A DNA stretch of 32,927 nucleotides. Source: UBA685 sp049889495. GTDB lineage: Bacteria > Pseudomonadota > Alphaproteobacteria > Puniceispirillales > Puniceispirillaceae. Below the pieces are notes generated by a model. The model saw only the letters and a list, made by a program, of their open reading frames with translations. It did not search any database and had not been told where the DNA came from. Position 1 is the stretch's first letter, and each line of letters opens with the position of its first letter. Location of the stretch: assembly GCA_049889495.1 (NCBI GenBank), contig JBMHDH010000028.1, forward strand, positions 1 to 32,927, read 5' to 3'. The position numbers were made by a program, and so were the translations under genes. Below are positions 1 through 7,912 of this stretch, piece after piece.

Positions 1-1172
1 TGCAATGGCACGCCCAATGCTTCACAAGCAAAGCTTTGCAACTTCTTACCAAAGACAATCGCATAAGAGCCGCCTGCCTTGATAAATTCCATTTTTTGCG
101 GTGTGAAAGAGGTGGTGATATCAACCAACTCTTCGCTTTCATCTTCGTTCAACAGCTTTTTTGACTTGGTATCAATGGTCAAAACAGTTCCTGTTTCAAC
201 AGAGAATTTCTGTACCAAAACAGGGTTGCCATCATTGTTCAAAATCGGCTTACCATTATCATCTAGCTTTTTGACCCAATTCTGCAGATCAATACCGATG
301 CCGCCTGTCACGCCAACAGTGGTCAAGAAAATTGGTGAAATGCCATTTGTCCCAGCCACAATCGGGGCCACATTCACAAATGGCACATACGGGCTGGCTT
401 GTGTGCCTGTCCACAAGGCCACATTATTCACCCCAGACATACGTGATGAGCCAACGCCCATTGTGCCTTTTTCAGCGACCAACATGACACGCTTGCCAGG
501 ATGCTGTTTTTGCAATTCCTGAATTTCCTTTTGCGCTTGTTCTGAAATCATGCATTTGCCATGCAATTCACGGTCAGAACGCGAATGGGCTTGGTTACCA
601 GGAGACAGTAAATCCGTTGAAATATCACCTTCTGCCGCAATATAGCTAACGACCTGAATCTTTTCTTCCATATCTGGCAATTTGGTGAAAAATTCAGCCT
701 TCGCATAGCTGTTTAGAATATCTGTTGCAACCGCATTGCCTGCATCATGGGCTGTTTTTAAGCGTGATGTATCTACTTCATATAAAAAGACTTGGGTTTT
801 CAACACATCACCAGCTTGTGTGGCAAGACCCTGATCATCGCCTAAGGCCAAATCAAGAAGCACCGCAACAGATGGGCCGCCTTTCATATGCGATAATAAT
901 TCAAAGGCAAAGGAAACAGAAATCTCTGGCACATCTTCTGCGCCTGTGATGATCTCTTTCAAAAAGGCCGCTTTGACAGATGCTGCGCTTGTGGTGCCAG
1001 GCAGGGTGTTATAGATGAAATAGCCCAGCGAAGCCTCTCTTTGGGCATTATCGCGGTCTTTAATTTGCGCAATCACTTCACTTAGCAACGCACCATCGTC
1101 AATTGGCTTGGCTTTCAGACCTTGCGTTTTACGATTTTCAACTTCTTCAAGATAAGCAGCATATAGGCTCAT
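1..1172 (-). CDS. acnB: Aconitate hydratase B, N-terminal part (cut by window edge)
   Basis: Reading leftwards from ATG 1170-1172 gives about 390 codons open to the window edge, starting MSLYAAYLEEVENRK. AcnB interconverts citrate and isocitrate in the TCA cycle, using a [4Fe-4S] cluster. The visible part matches the AcnB-specific N-terminus: a helical HEAT-like domain (roughly residues 1-160), then the swivel domain, with the family stretches DLLSPGNQAHSR and EKGTMGVGSSRMSG followed by a PIFLTTVG segment. The cluster cysteines lie in the C-terminal half, outside the window. AcnA was considered, but it has its swivel domain at the C-terminus, so the domain order supports AcnB. The gene is divergent from ccmA, and the roughly 360-bp spacer should hold its promoter. 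Confidence 0.9.
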   Translation of the reverse strand, partial: MSLYAAYLEEVENRKTQGLKAKPIDDGALLSEVIAQIKDRDNAQREASLGYFIYNTLPGTTSAASVKAAFLKEIITGAEDVPEISVSFAFELLSHMKGGPSVAVLLDLALGDDQGLATQAGDVLKTQVFLYEVDTSRLKTAHDAGNAVATDILNSYAKAEFFTKLPDMEEKIQVVSYIAAEGDISTDLLSPGNQAHSRSDRELHGKCMISEQAQKEIQELQKQHPGKRVMLVAEKGTMGVGSSRMSGVNNVALWTGTQASPYVPFVNVAPIVAGTNGISPIFLTTVGVTGGIGIDLQNWVKKLDDNGKPILNNDGNPVLVQKFSVETGTVLTIDTKSKKLLNEDESEELVDITTSFTPQKMEFIKAGGSYAIVFGKKLQSFACEALGVPL

Positions 1173-1532
1173 GATAATCCCCCATTCAGATTACAGGCAG
1201 TGTGGCGTGACAGGTGATATCACAATTGCCATTTAAAAAGGGGTTGCGCCTACAAAAGATGCAATAGACTAAAAAAGCACCTTTTTCTTGCATAAATCAT
1301 GCAAGACCGTCGCACTTCCACAATTCAAAAGCAGAAACGCATCTCACCAGTTACATCACCAGAATTTAGACGTGGCCAGATTGAGGAGCGCCAACAACTG
1401 GTCGCGCGTAGTATAACGAAACCGCCACCAATAATCCAGTTTTTTATCATTAAGCGAAATTCTGAGAGAAAGCCGATCAGATCAAGCGATAACGCTTAAC
1501 AGATTATCAGTTTCTTCGTATAACTGACCATT
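1173..1532. other. Intergenic region between divergent acnB and ccmA
   Basis: This 360-bp spacer must carry the promoters of acnB (leftward) and ccmA (rightward). It contains a 7-bp perfect inverted repeat (separate entry) and A/T runs at 1271-1286. A 66-codon plus-strand ORF at 1299-1499 has no recognisable family, no clear ribosome binding site and an unlikely composition, so it is not called. I cannot place -10/-35 boxes with confidence. Confidence 0.6.
1287..1305. promoter_or_regulatory. Inverted repeat CTTGCAT-N5-ATGCAAG upstream of acnB
   Basis: A perfect 7-bp inverted repeat with a 5-bp spacer lies about 115 bp upstream of the acnB start, in the acnB/ccmA divergent spacer. Its size and symmetry suit a dimeric regulator. 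Aconitase genes are often controlled by iron, redox or carbon regulators, but I cannot match this site to a named regulator. Confidence 0.35.
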
Positions 1533-2138
1533 ATGACATCACAGCCCGCCTTATTATCTTGCGATGCGATCACAGCGATGCGCGCAGGCAAACATTTGAC
1601 GAAACCTGTTACCTTTCAGGTGCAAGCGCATAGCTATGTGCAATTGCGCGGGCCAAATGGTGTTGGCAAATCAACCTTATTACGTCACCTTTGTGGTCTT
1701 GTGCCACATCATGACTGCCAGATTGCCCTTCATGGTACGCCAGTTAATGCCTCTTTGATTGCGCATACCATAAAATGCGCCTATCTCGGTCATAGAGATG
1801 GTCTTCACCCTGATTTAAACGCTTATGAAAATTTTGAATGTCTGACAGGCAAAGACAGACAGGATTTGGTGCAAAAACCGTGGTTTGATAGGCCTGTTGC
1901 CAGCTATTCCGCAGGGCAAAGACAAATGCTGAATTTGATGCTGCTTGATGATGAAAATGATTTATGGCTGTTGGACGAAGCTTCAGCCAGCCTTGATCAA
2001 GATAATCTGCGTTATTTAGAAGAAAGAATAGCTGGCTTTTTGGCGCTTGGTGGTGCGGTAATCGCCGCAACACACACTCCATTGGCTGATCAATTAGCGA
2101 CAGATATTTTGTGGCTAGAACAGGCAGAGACGCCATGA
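1533..2138 (+). CDS. ccmA: Haem exporter ATP-binding protein CcmA
   Basis: This 201-residue ABC ATPase is the usual length for CcmA. The Walker A motif is GPNGVGKST (about residues 40-48). The signature is SAGQRQM, the form typical of CcmA rather than LSGGQ. Walker B is LWLLDEA with the D-loop SASLD, and the H-loop histidine is in AATHTP. CcmA works with CcmB at the inner membrane in system I cytochrome c maturation. ATP hydrolysis releases haem-loaded CcmE from the CcmC complex. Its stop codon overlaps the ccmB start (ATGA), so the two are translationally coupled. It is the first gene of a rightward ccmABCD operon. The ATG at 1533 gives the expected N-terminus. Confidence 0.95.
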   Translation: MTSQPALLSCDAITAMRAGKHLTKPVTFQVQAHSYVQLRGPNGVGKSTLLRHLCGLVPHHDCQIALHGTPVNASLIAHTIKCAYLGHRDGLHPDLNAYENFECLTGKDRQDLVQKPWFDRPVASYSAGQRQMLNLMLLDDENDLWLLDEASASLDQDNLRYLEERIAGFLALGGAVIAATHTPLADQLATDILWLEQAETP

Positions 2139-2797
2139 TCACCTTATTCATCAGAGATATCAGGCTAGCGGTGCGACGTGCAGGAGATATCCTGTCTTAT
2201 GTCGGCTTTTTCTTGATGATTGCGACCTTATTTCCGCTTGCCATCGGCCCTGATGAAGCAACCTTATCTCTTGTCACATCATCTGTGCTGTGGATTGCGG
2301 TTCTGCTGGCCGCCATCCCGTCTTTTGACAGGCTATATTATGATGATTATCATTTTGGGTTTTTTGACCAATTAATATTGCGCCGCACCTCGTTATTTGA
2401 TTATGCCATCATGCGGGTGGTAAGCCATTTTTTGGTGATGGGCGTGCCCTTATTATTATCATTGCCAATCATGGGGCTGTTTTTTGCGATTGAAGCAAGC
2501 AAGCTTATTTTGATCGCAGGGATGATTGCGATTGGGTTGTTCGCCTTAACGTGTCTTGGGTCAATTGGGGCATCGCTGACCTTAGGCGCAAGACGGTCTG
2601 GCTTGTTATCAGCGGTTCTGATATTGCCCTTGGCATTTCCGATCTTGATCTTTGGCACCTTGGCATCACAAGCCGTGCTTGATGATACAGCCTATGGCGC
2701 GCATTTGGCCTTGCTTGGTAGTGCGGCCTTGTTTTTATCTGTGATTAGCCCCATCGCCACTTTGTTTAGCTTGCGCATTGCCTTAGAAGAACAGTAA
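2135..2797 (+). CDS. ccmB: Haem exporter membrane subunit CcmB
   Basis: This 220-residue, very hydrophobic protein has about six predicted membrane segments and the CcmB-type N-terminus MITLFIRDIRLAVRR. It is the membrane partner of CcmA in the system I haem-handling ABC complex. An in-frame GTG at 2111 would lengthen it by 8 residues into ccmA. The ATG at 2135 is preferred because it overlaps the ccmA stop in the usual ATGA coupling and gives the family's normal length. Expression is probably set by the shared ccm promoter upstream of ccmA. Confidence 0.93.
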   Translation: MITLFIRDIRLAVRRAGDILSYVGFFLMIATLFPLAIGPDEATLSLVTSSVLWIAVLLAAIPSFDRLYYDDYHFGFFDQLILRRTSLFDYAIMRVVSHFLVMGVPLLLSLPIMGLFFAIEASKLILIAGMIAIGLFALTCLGSIGASLTLGARRSGLLSAVLILPLAFPILIFGTLASQAVLDDTAYGAHLALLGSAALFLSVISPIATLFSLRIALEEQ

Positions 2798-2837
2798 TGA
2801 GATACACAGGCCAAAATATAACGTTATTCATTTAATG

Positions 2838-2861
2838 GGCCAATATAAAGGCCAATATAAA
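2838..2861 (+). repeat. Tandem 12-bp duplication in the ccmB-ccmC spacer
   Basis: GGCCAATATAAA occurs twice back to back (2838-2849 and 2850-2861), followed by a partial GGATAAAG. A looser copy (GGCCAAAATATAAC) lies about 30 bp upstream, near 2809. The duplication ends just before the ccmC ribosome binding region (AAGGATAAAG). It is one of several short tandem duplications in this window's spacers. Confidence 0.8.
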
Positions 2862-2874
2862 GGATAAAGCCATC

Positions 2875-3591
2875 ATGTTTGATTTTTTTGCAAACCCCAC
2901 TCGTTTTGCGCGCCTCGCCAAAGCTTGTTTGCTGCCTTTGCAAATCATCACTGCCATTTGTTTTATCTGCGGCCTCTATTGGGGGCTTGTGACCTCGCCT
3001 GCTGATTACCAGCAAGGTGACACTGTGCGGATCATGTATATTCATGTGCCTGTGGCATGGCTGGCCTCTTCCAGCTATTTCATGCTTGCCTTATGTGCGT
3101 TATTCTTTTTGGTCTGGCGTCATCCGCTTGCTGATATTGGGGCACGTGCCATCGCCCCTGTTGGTGCGATCTTTGCCGCTCTTACCCTTGTTACAGGCGC
3201 GTTATGGGGCAAGCCAACATGGGGCACTTATTGGGTATGGGATGCCCGCCTCACCTCTATGTTGGTGCTGTTTTTCTTTTTCATAGGCTATATGGCATTG
3301 GCTGGTGGGTTTGATACCAAAAGACGCGGCGCAAGGCCCGCGGCTATCTTGGCATTGGTTGGCGCGATTAATTTGCCAATTGTAAAATTTTCGGTCGATT
3401 GGTGGAATACACTTCATCAGCCAGCCAGCATTTTGCGATCAGGTGGCGTGTCAATTGACAGCTCTATGTTATGGCCGCTACTAACCATGTTTATTGGGTT
3501 TCAGGCCTTTCTCATTTTGATTATATTGATGCGCATGCTGGCATCTTTGAACGAGATGAAGATGGCAACACGCCCCCAAAAGGAGGGATGA
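2875..3591 (+). CDS. ccmC: Haem-handling membrane protein CcmC
   Basis: This 238-residue protein has six predicted membrane segments. The tryptophan-rich WWD motif lies in the periplasmic loop (GKPTWGTYWVWDARLTS, about residues 121-137), and conserved histidines occur in YIHVPVAW and in HQPAS. CcmC binds haem through the WWD domain and passes it to apo-CcmE for covalent attachment. The CcmC-specific length separates it from the larger CcmF, which also has a WWD domain. The start has a reasonable SD (AAGGA). It is followed at once by ccmD, with 1 bp between the stop and the next ATG. ccmE, ccmF, ccmG and ccmH are not in the window. Confidence 0.95.
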   Translation: MFDFFANPTRFARLAKACLLPLQIITAICFICGLYWGLVTSPADYQQGDTVRIMYIHVPVAWLASSSYFMLALCALFFLVWRHPLADIGARAIAPVGAIFAALTLVTGALWGKPTWGTYWVWDARLTSMLVLFFFFIGYMALAGGFDTKRRGARPAAILALVGAINLPIVKFSVDWWNTLHQPASILRSGGVSIDSSMLWPLLTMFIGFQAFLILIILMRMLASLNEMKMATRPQKEG

Positions 3592-3592
3592 T

Positions 3593-3727
3593 ATGACAGA
3601 TTTCTTTGCAATGGGAGGCCATGGTATCTATATCTGGCCATGCTATGGTCTGGCGGTTCTGCTTATCGCAGGGCTGTATTGGCATAGTCATAACTGGCTT
3701 AAGAAAACAGAAAAGCAGGGCAAATAA
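3593..3727 (+). CDS. ccmD: Haem exporter subunit CcmD (44 aa)
   Basis: This 44-codon ORF begins MTDFFAMGGHGIYIWPCYGL and has a single hydrophobic helix (about residues 15-30) and a basic tail (HNWLKKTEKQGK). The FFAMGGxGxYIWPxYG segment is the CcmD hallmark. CcmD is a small membrane protein that stabilises the CcmABC complex and helps release holo-CcmE. It starts one base after the ccmC stop, with AGGAGGG just upstream inside ccmC as a very strong ribosome binding site. Its last codons and TAA are embedded in the operon terminator, so stop codon and terminator coincide. Confidence 0.93.
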   Translation: MTDFFAMGGHGIYIWPCYGLAVLLIAGLYWHSHNWLKKTEKQGK

Positions 3728-3741
3728 CCCTGCTTTTTTTT
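3711..3741 (+). terminator. Rho-independent terminator of ccmABCD
   Basis: The stem AGCAGGG (3714-3720) pairs with CCCTGCT (3728-3734) across a 7-nt loop and is followed by a T run to 3741. Flanking A and T runs extend the pairing. The loop is CAAATAA, so the ccmD stop codon sits in the hairpin loop. Confidence 0.9.
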
Positions 3742-3776
3742 AACTCTTTTTATGCATGTAAAGGCGCGTTTTTAAC

Positions 3777-5804
3777 CTAGCCTCTGCGGCTACGTCTGCG
3801 GCCAGAACGTGACGGGACCGCCGCATCACCTGCGTTATCTTTTAACGCTCTAAATGGCAATGTCACCGCCTTGGTCAACTCCTCATAGGGATCTGTTTTA
3901 TGCGGCATCGCCATGGCTCTGACAAAATGATCTTGGAAAGAAGGTTCAACCGCTGTTTCAATCTTTTCAATATCACGCACGACCGCTTCGATCTCTGCGC
4001 GCTTTTCTTTATTCAGCAACGCCATTCTGGCACCTGCCCCAGCAGAGTTACCAGCTGGCACCACATGATCAAGCAAACAATCAGGCACCATGCCCAAAAT
4101 CATCGCATATTTTGGATCAATATGTGTCCCAAAGGCCCCTGCCAAGACAACACGATCCACTTTTTCAACTGACATTTTATCCATCAGCAATTTAAAGCCT
4201 GCATGAAGTGCGGCTTTTGCAAGCTGGATAGCACGCACATCATTTTGCGTGACTGTCACTGTATCTGAGATGCGATAGCTGAAGGTTCTGCCATCTTCGA
4301 TGATGCGATCTGTTTTTTCGGCTAGGGTGCCGTCAATCACACCATCTTCCGAAATAATACCAGCCAGATACATCTCGCCCAGCACTTCGATAATGCCTGA
4401 TCCACAAATGCCTGTGATGCCTGTATTTTCAATGGCTTGTGCAAAGCCATCTTGATCAGACCAGATATCAGAGCCAATCACCGCAAAGCGCGGCTCTAGC
4501 GTTTCTGGATTAATACGAATTCTTTCAATCGCACCTGGTGCAGCGCGCTGGCCAGAGGAAATTTGCGCCCCTTCAAAAGCAGGACCTGTTGGTGATGATG
4601 CGGCAAGCAATCTGTCCTTATTGCCCAGAACGATTTCCGCATTTGTCCCCACATCCACAAGTAAGCTGATTTTATCAGATGTTTGTGGTGCTTCTGCTAG
4701 CACAACACCAGCCGCATCTGCGCCCACATGACCTGCGATACATGGCAAAACATAAACACGGCTGCCAGCATGTAAGGATAAGTTAATTTCATCACTGCGC
4801 ATTTCGGTTGCGGTATCAACCGCCAAAGCAAATGGCGCACCACCCAATTCAATAGGATCAATCCCCAATAGCAAGTGATGCATCACAGGATTGCCAACAA
4901 GCACCACTTCAAGCACATCATCTGCCGCCGCACCAGCTTGTTCTGCCCCACCTTGGATCAATTGCTGCAAACCTTCTTGCACAGCCTTGGTCATTTCCTC
5001 TGCGCCGCCTTCATTCATCAGCCCATAGGAAACACGGCTCATCAAATCTTCACCAAAGCGAATTTGCGGGTTCATGATCCCTGTTGAGGCAAGTACTTCG
5101 CCTGAATTCATATCACAAATATGAGCTGACATGGTGGTCGAGCCAACATCAACTGCGGCCCCTAAGATACGTTCTTTTAACCCTGGCCAAACAGCGATGA
5201 TCTGGTTACCGCCCCGCAATGCCACCGTGATTTGCCATTTGCCTTTGCGCAAGGCTGGCTGTAATTGGCGTAACACATGCATATCACAATCAATAGCACC
5301 AGACACACGATCAGGCCATTGTGCTTCAAGCGCCTCAATCACACGGCGCAAATCGCCTGATGGCTCATGCATATCTGGTTCACGCACATCCACAAAACAC
5401 AACCGCACAGGCGGGTTTAATGTGATGGTGCGGTTATCAGCGGCTTTTCGGACAAGCTGGTTATGAACTTGGCTTTCCGCAGGCACATCAATCACAAGAT
5501 CACCTGTGATCTCACATTGACAAGCAAGACGTCTATCATCTGCCAATTTGCGTTTTTCAGCATAGCGCGCTTCAGAAGCAGATGGTGCAGATAGATTATC
5601 TTTTGAGGATGTAATGCCATGTTTGGCAAAGGCCGCATCACCCACTGTGACCTGACAACGCCCACACATAGCGCGCCCCCCACAGACCGAATCAACATCA
5701 ACGCCTAATTGGCGCGCTGCCTGCAGCAAATTCGTGCCAGCCTTCACCTGTCCTTGGCGACCAGATGGGGTGAATACAATTTTGAAATCATCAGTTTGTG
5801 TCAT
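3777..5804 (-). CDS. RACo/RamA-type corrinoid activation protein ([2Fe-2S] + ASKHA ATPase, DUF4445)
   Basis: This 675-residue protein has an N-terminal plant-type [2Fe-2S] ferredoxin domain (residues 1-100) with ligands C41, C47, C50 and C95, plus a nearby C97. A linker and middle domain follow, then the C-terminal ASKHA fold with phosphate-binding motifs AAVDVGSTTMS and LLVDVGTNAEIV. The family signatures GPAFEGAQISSGQRAAPGAI and LAGAFGTHIDP are also present. Relatives such as RACo and RamA use ATP to reduce inactive cob(II)alamin to cob(I)alamin on corrinoid methyltransferase proteins. It is the last gene of the corrinoid cluster, consistent with servicing the corrinoid protein encoded at 9098-9799. 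The C-terminus is unusually basic (SGRRRSRRG), resembling the tail of the adjacent methyltransferase. A 156-bp spacer with hairpin and repeats precedes it, so it may have separate expression control. Confidence 0.88.
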   Translation of the reverse strand: MTQTDDFKIVFTPSGRQGQVKAGTNLLQAARQLGVDVDSVCGGRAMCGRCQVTVGDAAFAKHGITSSKDNLSAPSASEARYAEKRKLADDRRLACQCEITGDLVIDVPAESQVHNQLVRKAADNRTITLNPPVRLCFVDVREPDMHEPSGDLRRVIEALEAQWPDRVSGAIDCDMHVLRQLQPALRKGKWQITVALRGGNQIIAVWPGLKERILGAAVDVGSTTMSAHICDMNSGEVLASTGIMNPQIRFGEDLMSRVSYGLMNEGGAEEMTKAVQEGLQQLIQGGAEQAGAAADDVLEVVLVGNPVMHHLLLGIDPIELGGAPFALAVDTATEMRSDEINLSLHAGSRVYVLPCIAGHVGADAAGVVLAEAPQTSDKISLLVDVGTNAEIVLGNKDRLLAASSPTGPAFEGAQISSGQRAAPGAIERIRINPETLEPRFAVIGSDIWSDQDGFAQAIENTGITGICGSGIIEVLGEMYLAGIISEDGVIDGTLAEKTDRIIEDGRTFSYRISDTVTVTQNDVRAIQLAKAALHAGFKLLMDKMSVEKVDRVVLAGAFGTHIDPKYAMILGMVPDCLLDHVVPAGNSAGAGARMALLNKEKRAEIEAVVRDIEKIETAVEPSFQDHFVRAMAMPHKTDPYEELTKAVTLPFRALKDNAGDAAVPSRSGRRRSRRG

Positions 5805-5875
5805 GTTTTGAGGCTTTCATAATCACATATTTGGGTAATGCGTTACTAAATTTCGCAACAGGATTTATATCAGAA

Positions 5876-5939
5876 CCTTATAACAGGGCCTTATAACAGG
5901 ACAAGGATGGCACGGCCCCTTTTGACCATCTTGTCCTGT
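5876..5939 (-). repeat. 12-bp tandem duplication plus long stem-loop before the activator gene
   Basis: Two perfect copies of CCTTATAACAGG (plus strand; 5876-5887 and 5889-5900) are separated by one base. The second copy runs into a 14-bp stem with one bulged G: ACAGGACAAGGATGG (5896-5910) pairs with CCATCTTGTCCTGT (5926-5939) around a 15-nt loop. In the direction of the operon (minus) no T run follows, so it is not a classic terminator. It could be an RNA processing, stability or attenuation element between the methyltransferase and activator genes. Confidence 0.7.
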
Positions 5940-5960
5940 CTTCATTTTTTGCCGCAAGTG

Positions 5961-6857
5961 TTAACCGCGACGACGGCGGTTTGTGCGGCGTTCGCGGCCT
6001 TCACCCTCTGCAGGTGCTTCGCGGAATTTACTGATCCAACGGCGACATTCTGGGTCAACACCATTCATGACATTGGCACCCATGATCGCTGTCATTTCTT
6101 CTGAATGAAGCGGGTTCATGATCGCAGATGTCATACCAGCACCTGCTGCCATTGACAAAAAGGCAGCATTCATACCGTGACGATTTGGCAACCCAAAGGA
6201 AATATTGGATGCACCGCATGTTGTGTTCACTTTTAGCTCTGTGCGCAAGCGTGTGATCAGATCAAGCGCTGAACGACCCGCCAAATTGATTGCACCAACA
6301 GGCATAATCAAAGGATCAACCACAACATCTTCGCGTGGGATGCCATAATCTTCGGCACGCTCTACAATCTTTTTGGCCACTTCGTAACGCACATTTGGAT
6401 CTTCAGAAATGCCAGTTTCATCATTAGAAATCGCAACAACAGCCGCGCCATATTTCTTGACCAAAGGCAATACCACCTCTAGACGCTCTTCTTCGCCTGT
6501 CACAGAGTTTACCAATGCTTTGCCTTCATAAACAGACAAACCTGATTCCAACGCTTCAACAATCGAGCTGTCAATCGCAAGAGGCACATCAACAAGTGAC
6601 TGCACCAGCTTGATTGAATCTGCTAAAATTGCGGGCTCATCTGCCATTGGAATTCCTGCGTTCACATCCAACATGGTTGCGCCTGCTGCGACCTGAGCGA
6701 GCGCATCAGCTTCAACGCGGCTATAATCACCTGCGGCCATTTCAGCGGCCAATAATTTGCGTCCCGTGGGGTTAATACGCTCACCAATCACACAAAATGG
6801 CTCATCAAATCCGATGGTGATTTCTTGTTTTGCTGATGAAACAACGGTTTTTGTCAT
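5961..6857 (-). CDS. Methyltetrahydrofolate:corrinoid methyltransferase (MtgA/AcsE/MetH pterin-domain family)
   Basis: This 298-residue pterin-binding TIM barrel has the family motifs GERINPTG (residues 25-32), MLDVNAGIP, AIDSS, VNSVTGE and CGASNISFGLPNRHG. It moves a methyl group between N5 of tetrahydrofolate and the cobalt of a corrinoid protein; direction depends on context. Dihydropteroate synthase has the same fold but lacks the CGxSNxSFGLPxR stretch. It is encoded 40 bp after the reductase-like gene and shares an operon with the corrinoid protein, its expected partner. An upstream AAGGGA supports the ATG at 6857. The C-terminus ends in an arginine-rich tail (GRERRTNRRRRG) that is not part of the barrel and parallels the tail of the downstream activator. 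Confidence 0.9.
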   Translation of the reverse strand: MTKTVVSSAKQEITIGFDEPFCVIGERINPTGRKLLAAEMAAGDYSRVEADALAQVAAGATMLDVNAGIPMADEPAILADSIKLVQSLVDVPLAIDSSIVEALESGLSVYEGKALVNSVTGEEERLEVVLPLVKKYGAAVVAISNDETGISEDPNVRYEVAKKIVERAEDYGIPREDVVVDPLIMPVGAINLAGRSALDLITRLRTELKVNTTCGASNISFGLPNRHGMNAAFLSMAAGAGMTSAIMNPLHSEEMTAIMGANVMNGVDPECRRWISKFREAPAEGEGRERRTNRRRRG

Positions 6858-6896
6858 CTTTTTACTTCCCTTAATCGTGCCGATAAGATCACTGTC

Positions 6897-7799
6897 TTAT
6901 GAGGCGTCCTTTACCGCAAAGCCGCCTTTGGCTTTCAGTTCAATATTCCCTGTTGCCACAGCACTGGCATAAGCCGCTGTTTTGGCAAAACCCCCAAATG
7001 GATAATAATGGAAATGGGCCAACAAACAGTCTTTGTCAGCTGCCATACCTTCTGCTAGGTCAGCCAGCAATTTATCTGGTGCCTGAACCGTCATTAATTT
7101 TGCGACGTTTTTCGCTTGTTTAGAGATAAAGCGCATGGACGGGCCAATCCCTGAAATTTGCGCAAAACGGAACAATGTTTTGATGGTTGCGGGACCTGGG
7201 ATACCGATGCGAATTGGCAAAGCATTACCAGCCGCGCGAATATCACGTTCCCAAGCCAAAACCTGATCAGCTTCGAAACAGAATTGTGTTTCGATATAAA
7301 GATCAAGACCTTCTTTTTTGGCAAATTCATTTTTCCATTCCAACGCCTGTGCCAATGCATCGGCTGGAATATCTGGGCTGCCTTCTGGATGGCCAGAAAC
7401 GCCAATTTTGCTGATGCCATAATCTTGGATCAAACCTGTTTCCAAAATCTGCATCGAATTATCAAAATCACCGATCGGGTTATCAACACCGCCACCAATG
7501 ATCAAAACCTCATCCACAGATGCTTCTGCTTTCAAGGCTTTCAGAATATCTTCAAGCTGTGCTTTATCTTTGACAGAACGCGCGGCAATATGGGGAATAG
7601 GGTGCATGCCCTCATCACGCAAACGTGCCGCAACCTTTGCGGTATCAGCGGGATCAGAGCCTGGCAAAAAAGTCACATTCACATCTGTGCCAGCGGCTAG
7701 CGCATCACCAAATGATTCCACCTTTGTTGCCCCTGCTGGTGTCACTTCGATTGACCAGTTAGCGCCTGCTTTTGCGATTTGTTCGATTGTCGCGGCCAT
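6897..7799 (-). CDS. Methylenetetrahydrofolate reductase-like protein (MetF family, divergent)
   Basis: This 300-residue protein has MetF-family features: an N-terminal NWSIEVTPAG (the SFEFFP-type segment with the catalytic-position Glu), PHIAAR, SKIGVSGHPEGSPD, ETQFCFEAD (TQFFF-type) and IRIGIPGP. The family reduces 5,10-methylene-THF to 5-methyl-THF with FAD, and some members work in the oxidative direction. The position that in E. coli MetF carries the flavin-tuning Asp (RGD, D120) reads GGGVDNP here, so that Asp appears absent or shifted. It sits directly upstream of the methyltransferase, coupling methyl-THF formation or oxidation to the corrinoid cycle. The start has AAGGA upstream. A housekeeping metF may exist elsewhere. 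The family call is firm; the exact activity is less so. Confidence 0.8.
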   Translation of the reverse strand: MAATIEQIAKAGANWSIEVTPAGATKVESFGDALAAGTDVNVTFLPGSDPADTAKVAARLRDEGMHPIPHIAARSVKDKAQLEDILKALKAEASVDEVLIIGGGVDNPIGDFDNSMQILETGLIQDYGISKIGVSGHPEGSPDIPADALAQALEWKNEFAKKEGLDLYIETQFCFEADQVLAWERDIRAAGNALPIRIGIPGPATIKTLFRFAQISGIGPSMRFISKQAKNVAKLMTVQAPDKLLADLAEGMAADKDCLLAHFHYYPFGGFAKTAAYASAVATGNIELKAKGGFAVKDAS

Positions 7800-7912
7800 A
7801 ATTTTTTCCTTATACCTATCCCAGAGTGCCCTAACCTTGCCAATTAACTGACAAACAGCACCCTCTCTTGTGGCACAAAAGCCTATTTACGCAATCGCCT
7901 CACCTCGCCTTT

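Noticed and set aside
1340..1475. Minus-strand translation containing FRYTTRDQLLALL, faintly like a DUF1127 protein
   Set aside because: There is no in-frame start codon and stops interrupt the part where the DUF1127 core should continue. At most it is a decayed remnant, and the similarity is too short to claim.
1299..1499. 66-codon plus-strand ORF in the acnB-ccmA spacer
   Set aside because: No clear SD, no family resemblance, and it covers the likely promoter region of two divergent genes.
7158..7700. 180-codon plus-strand ORF antisense to the MetF-like gene
   Set aside because: It is a shadow of the opposite strand: the minus-strand frame has full MetF-family motifs and this frame matches nothing.
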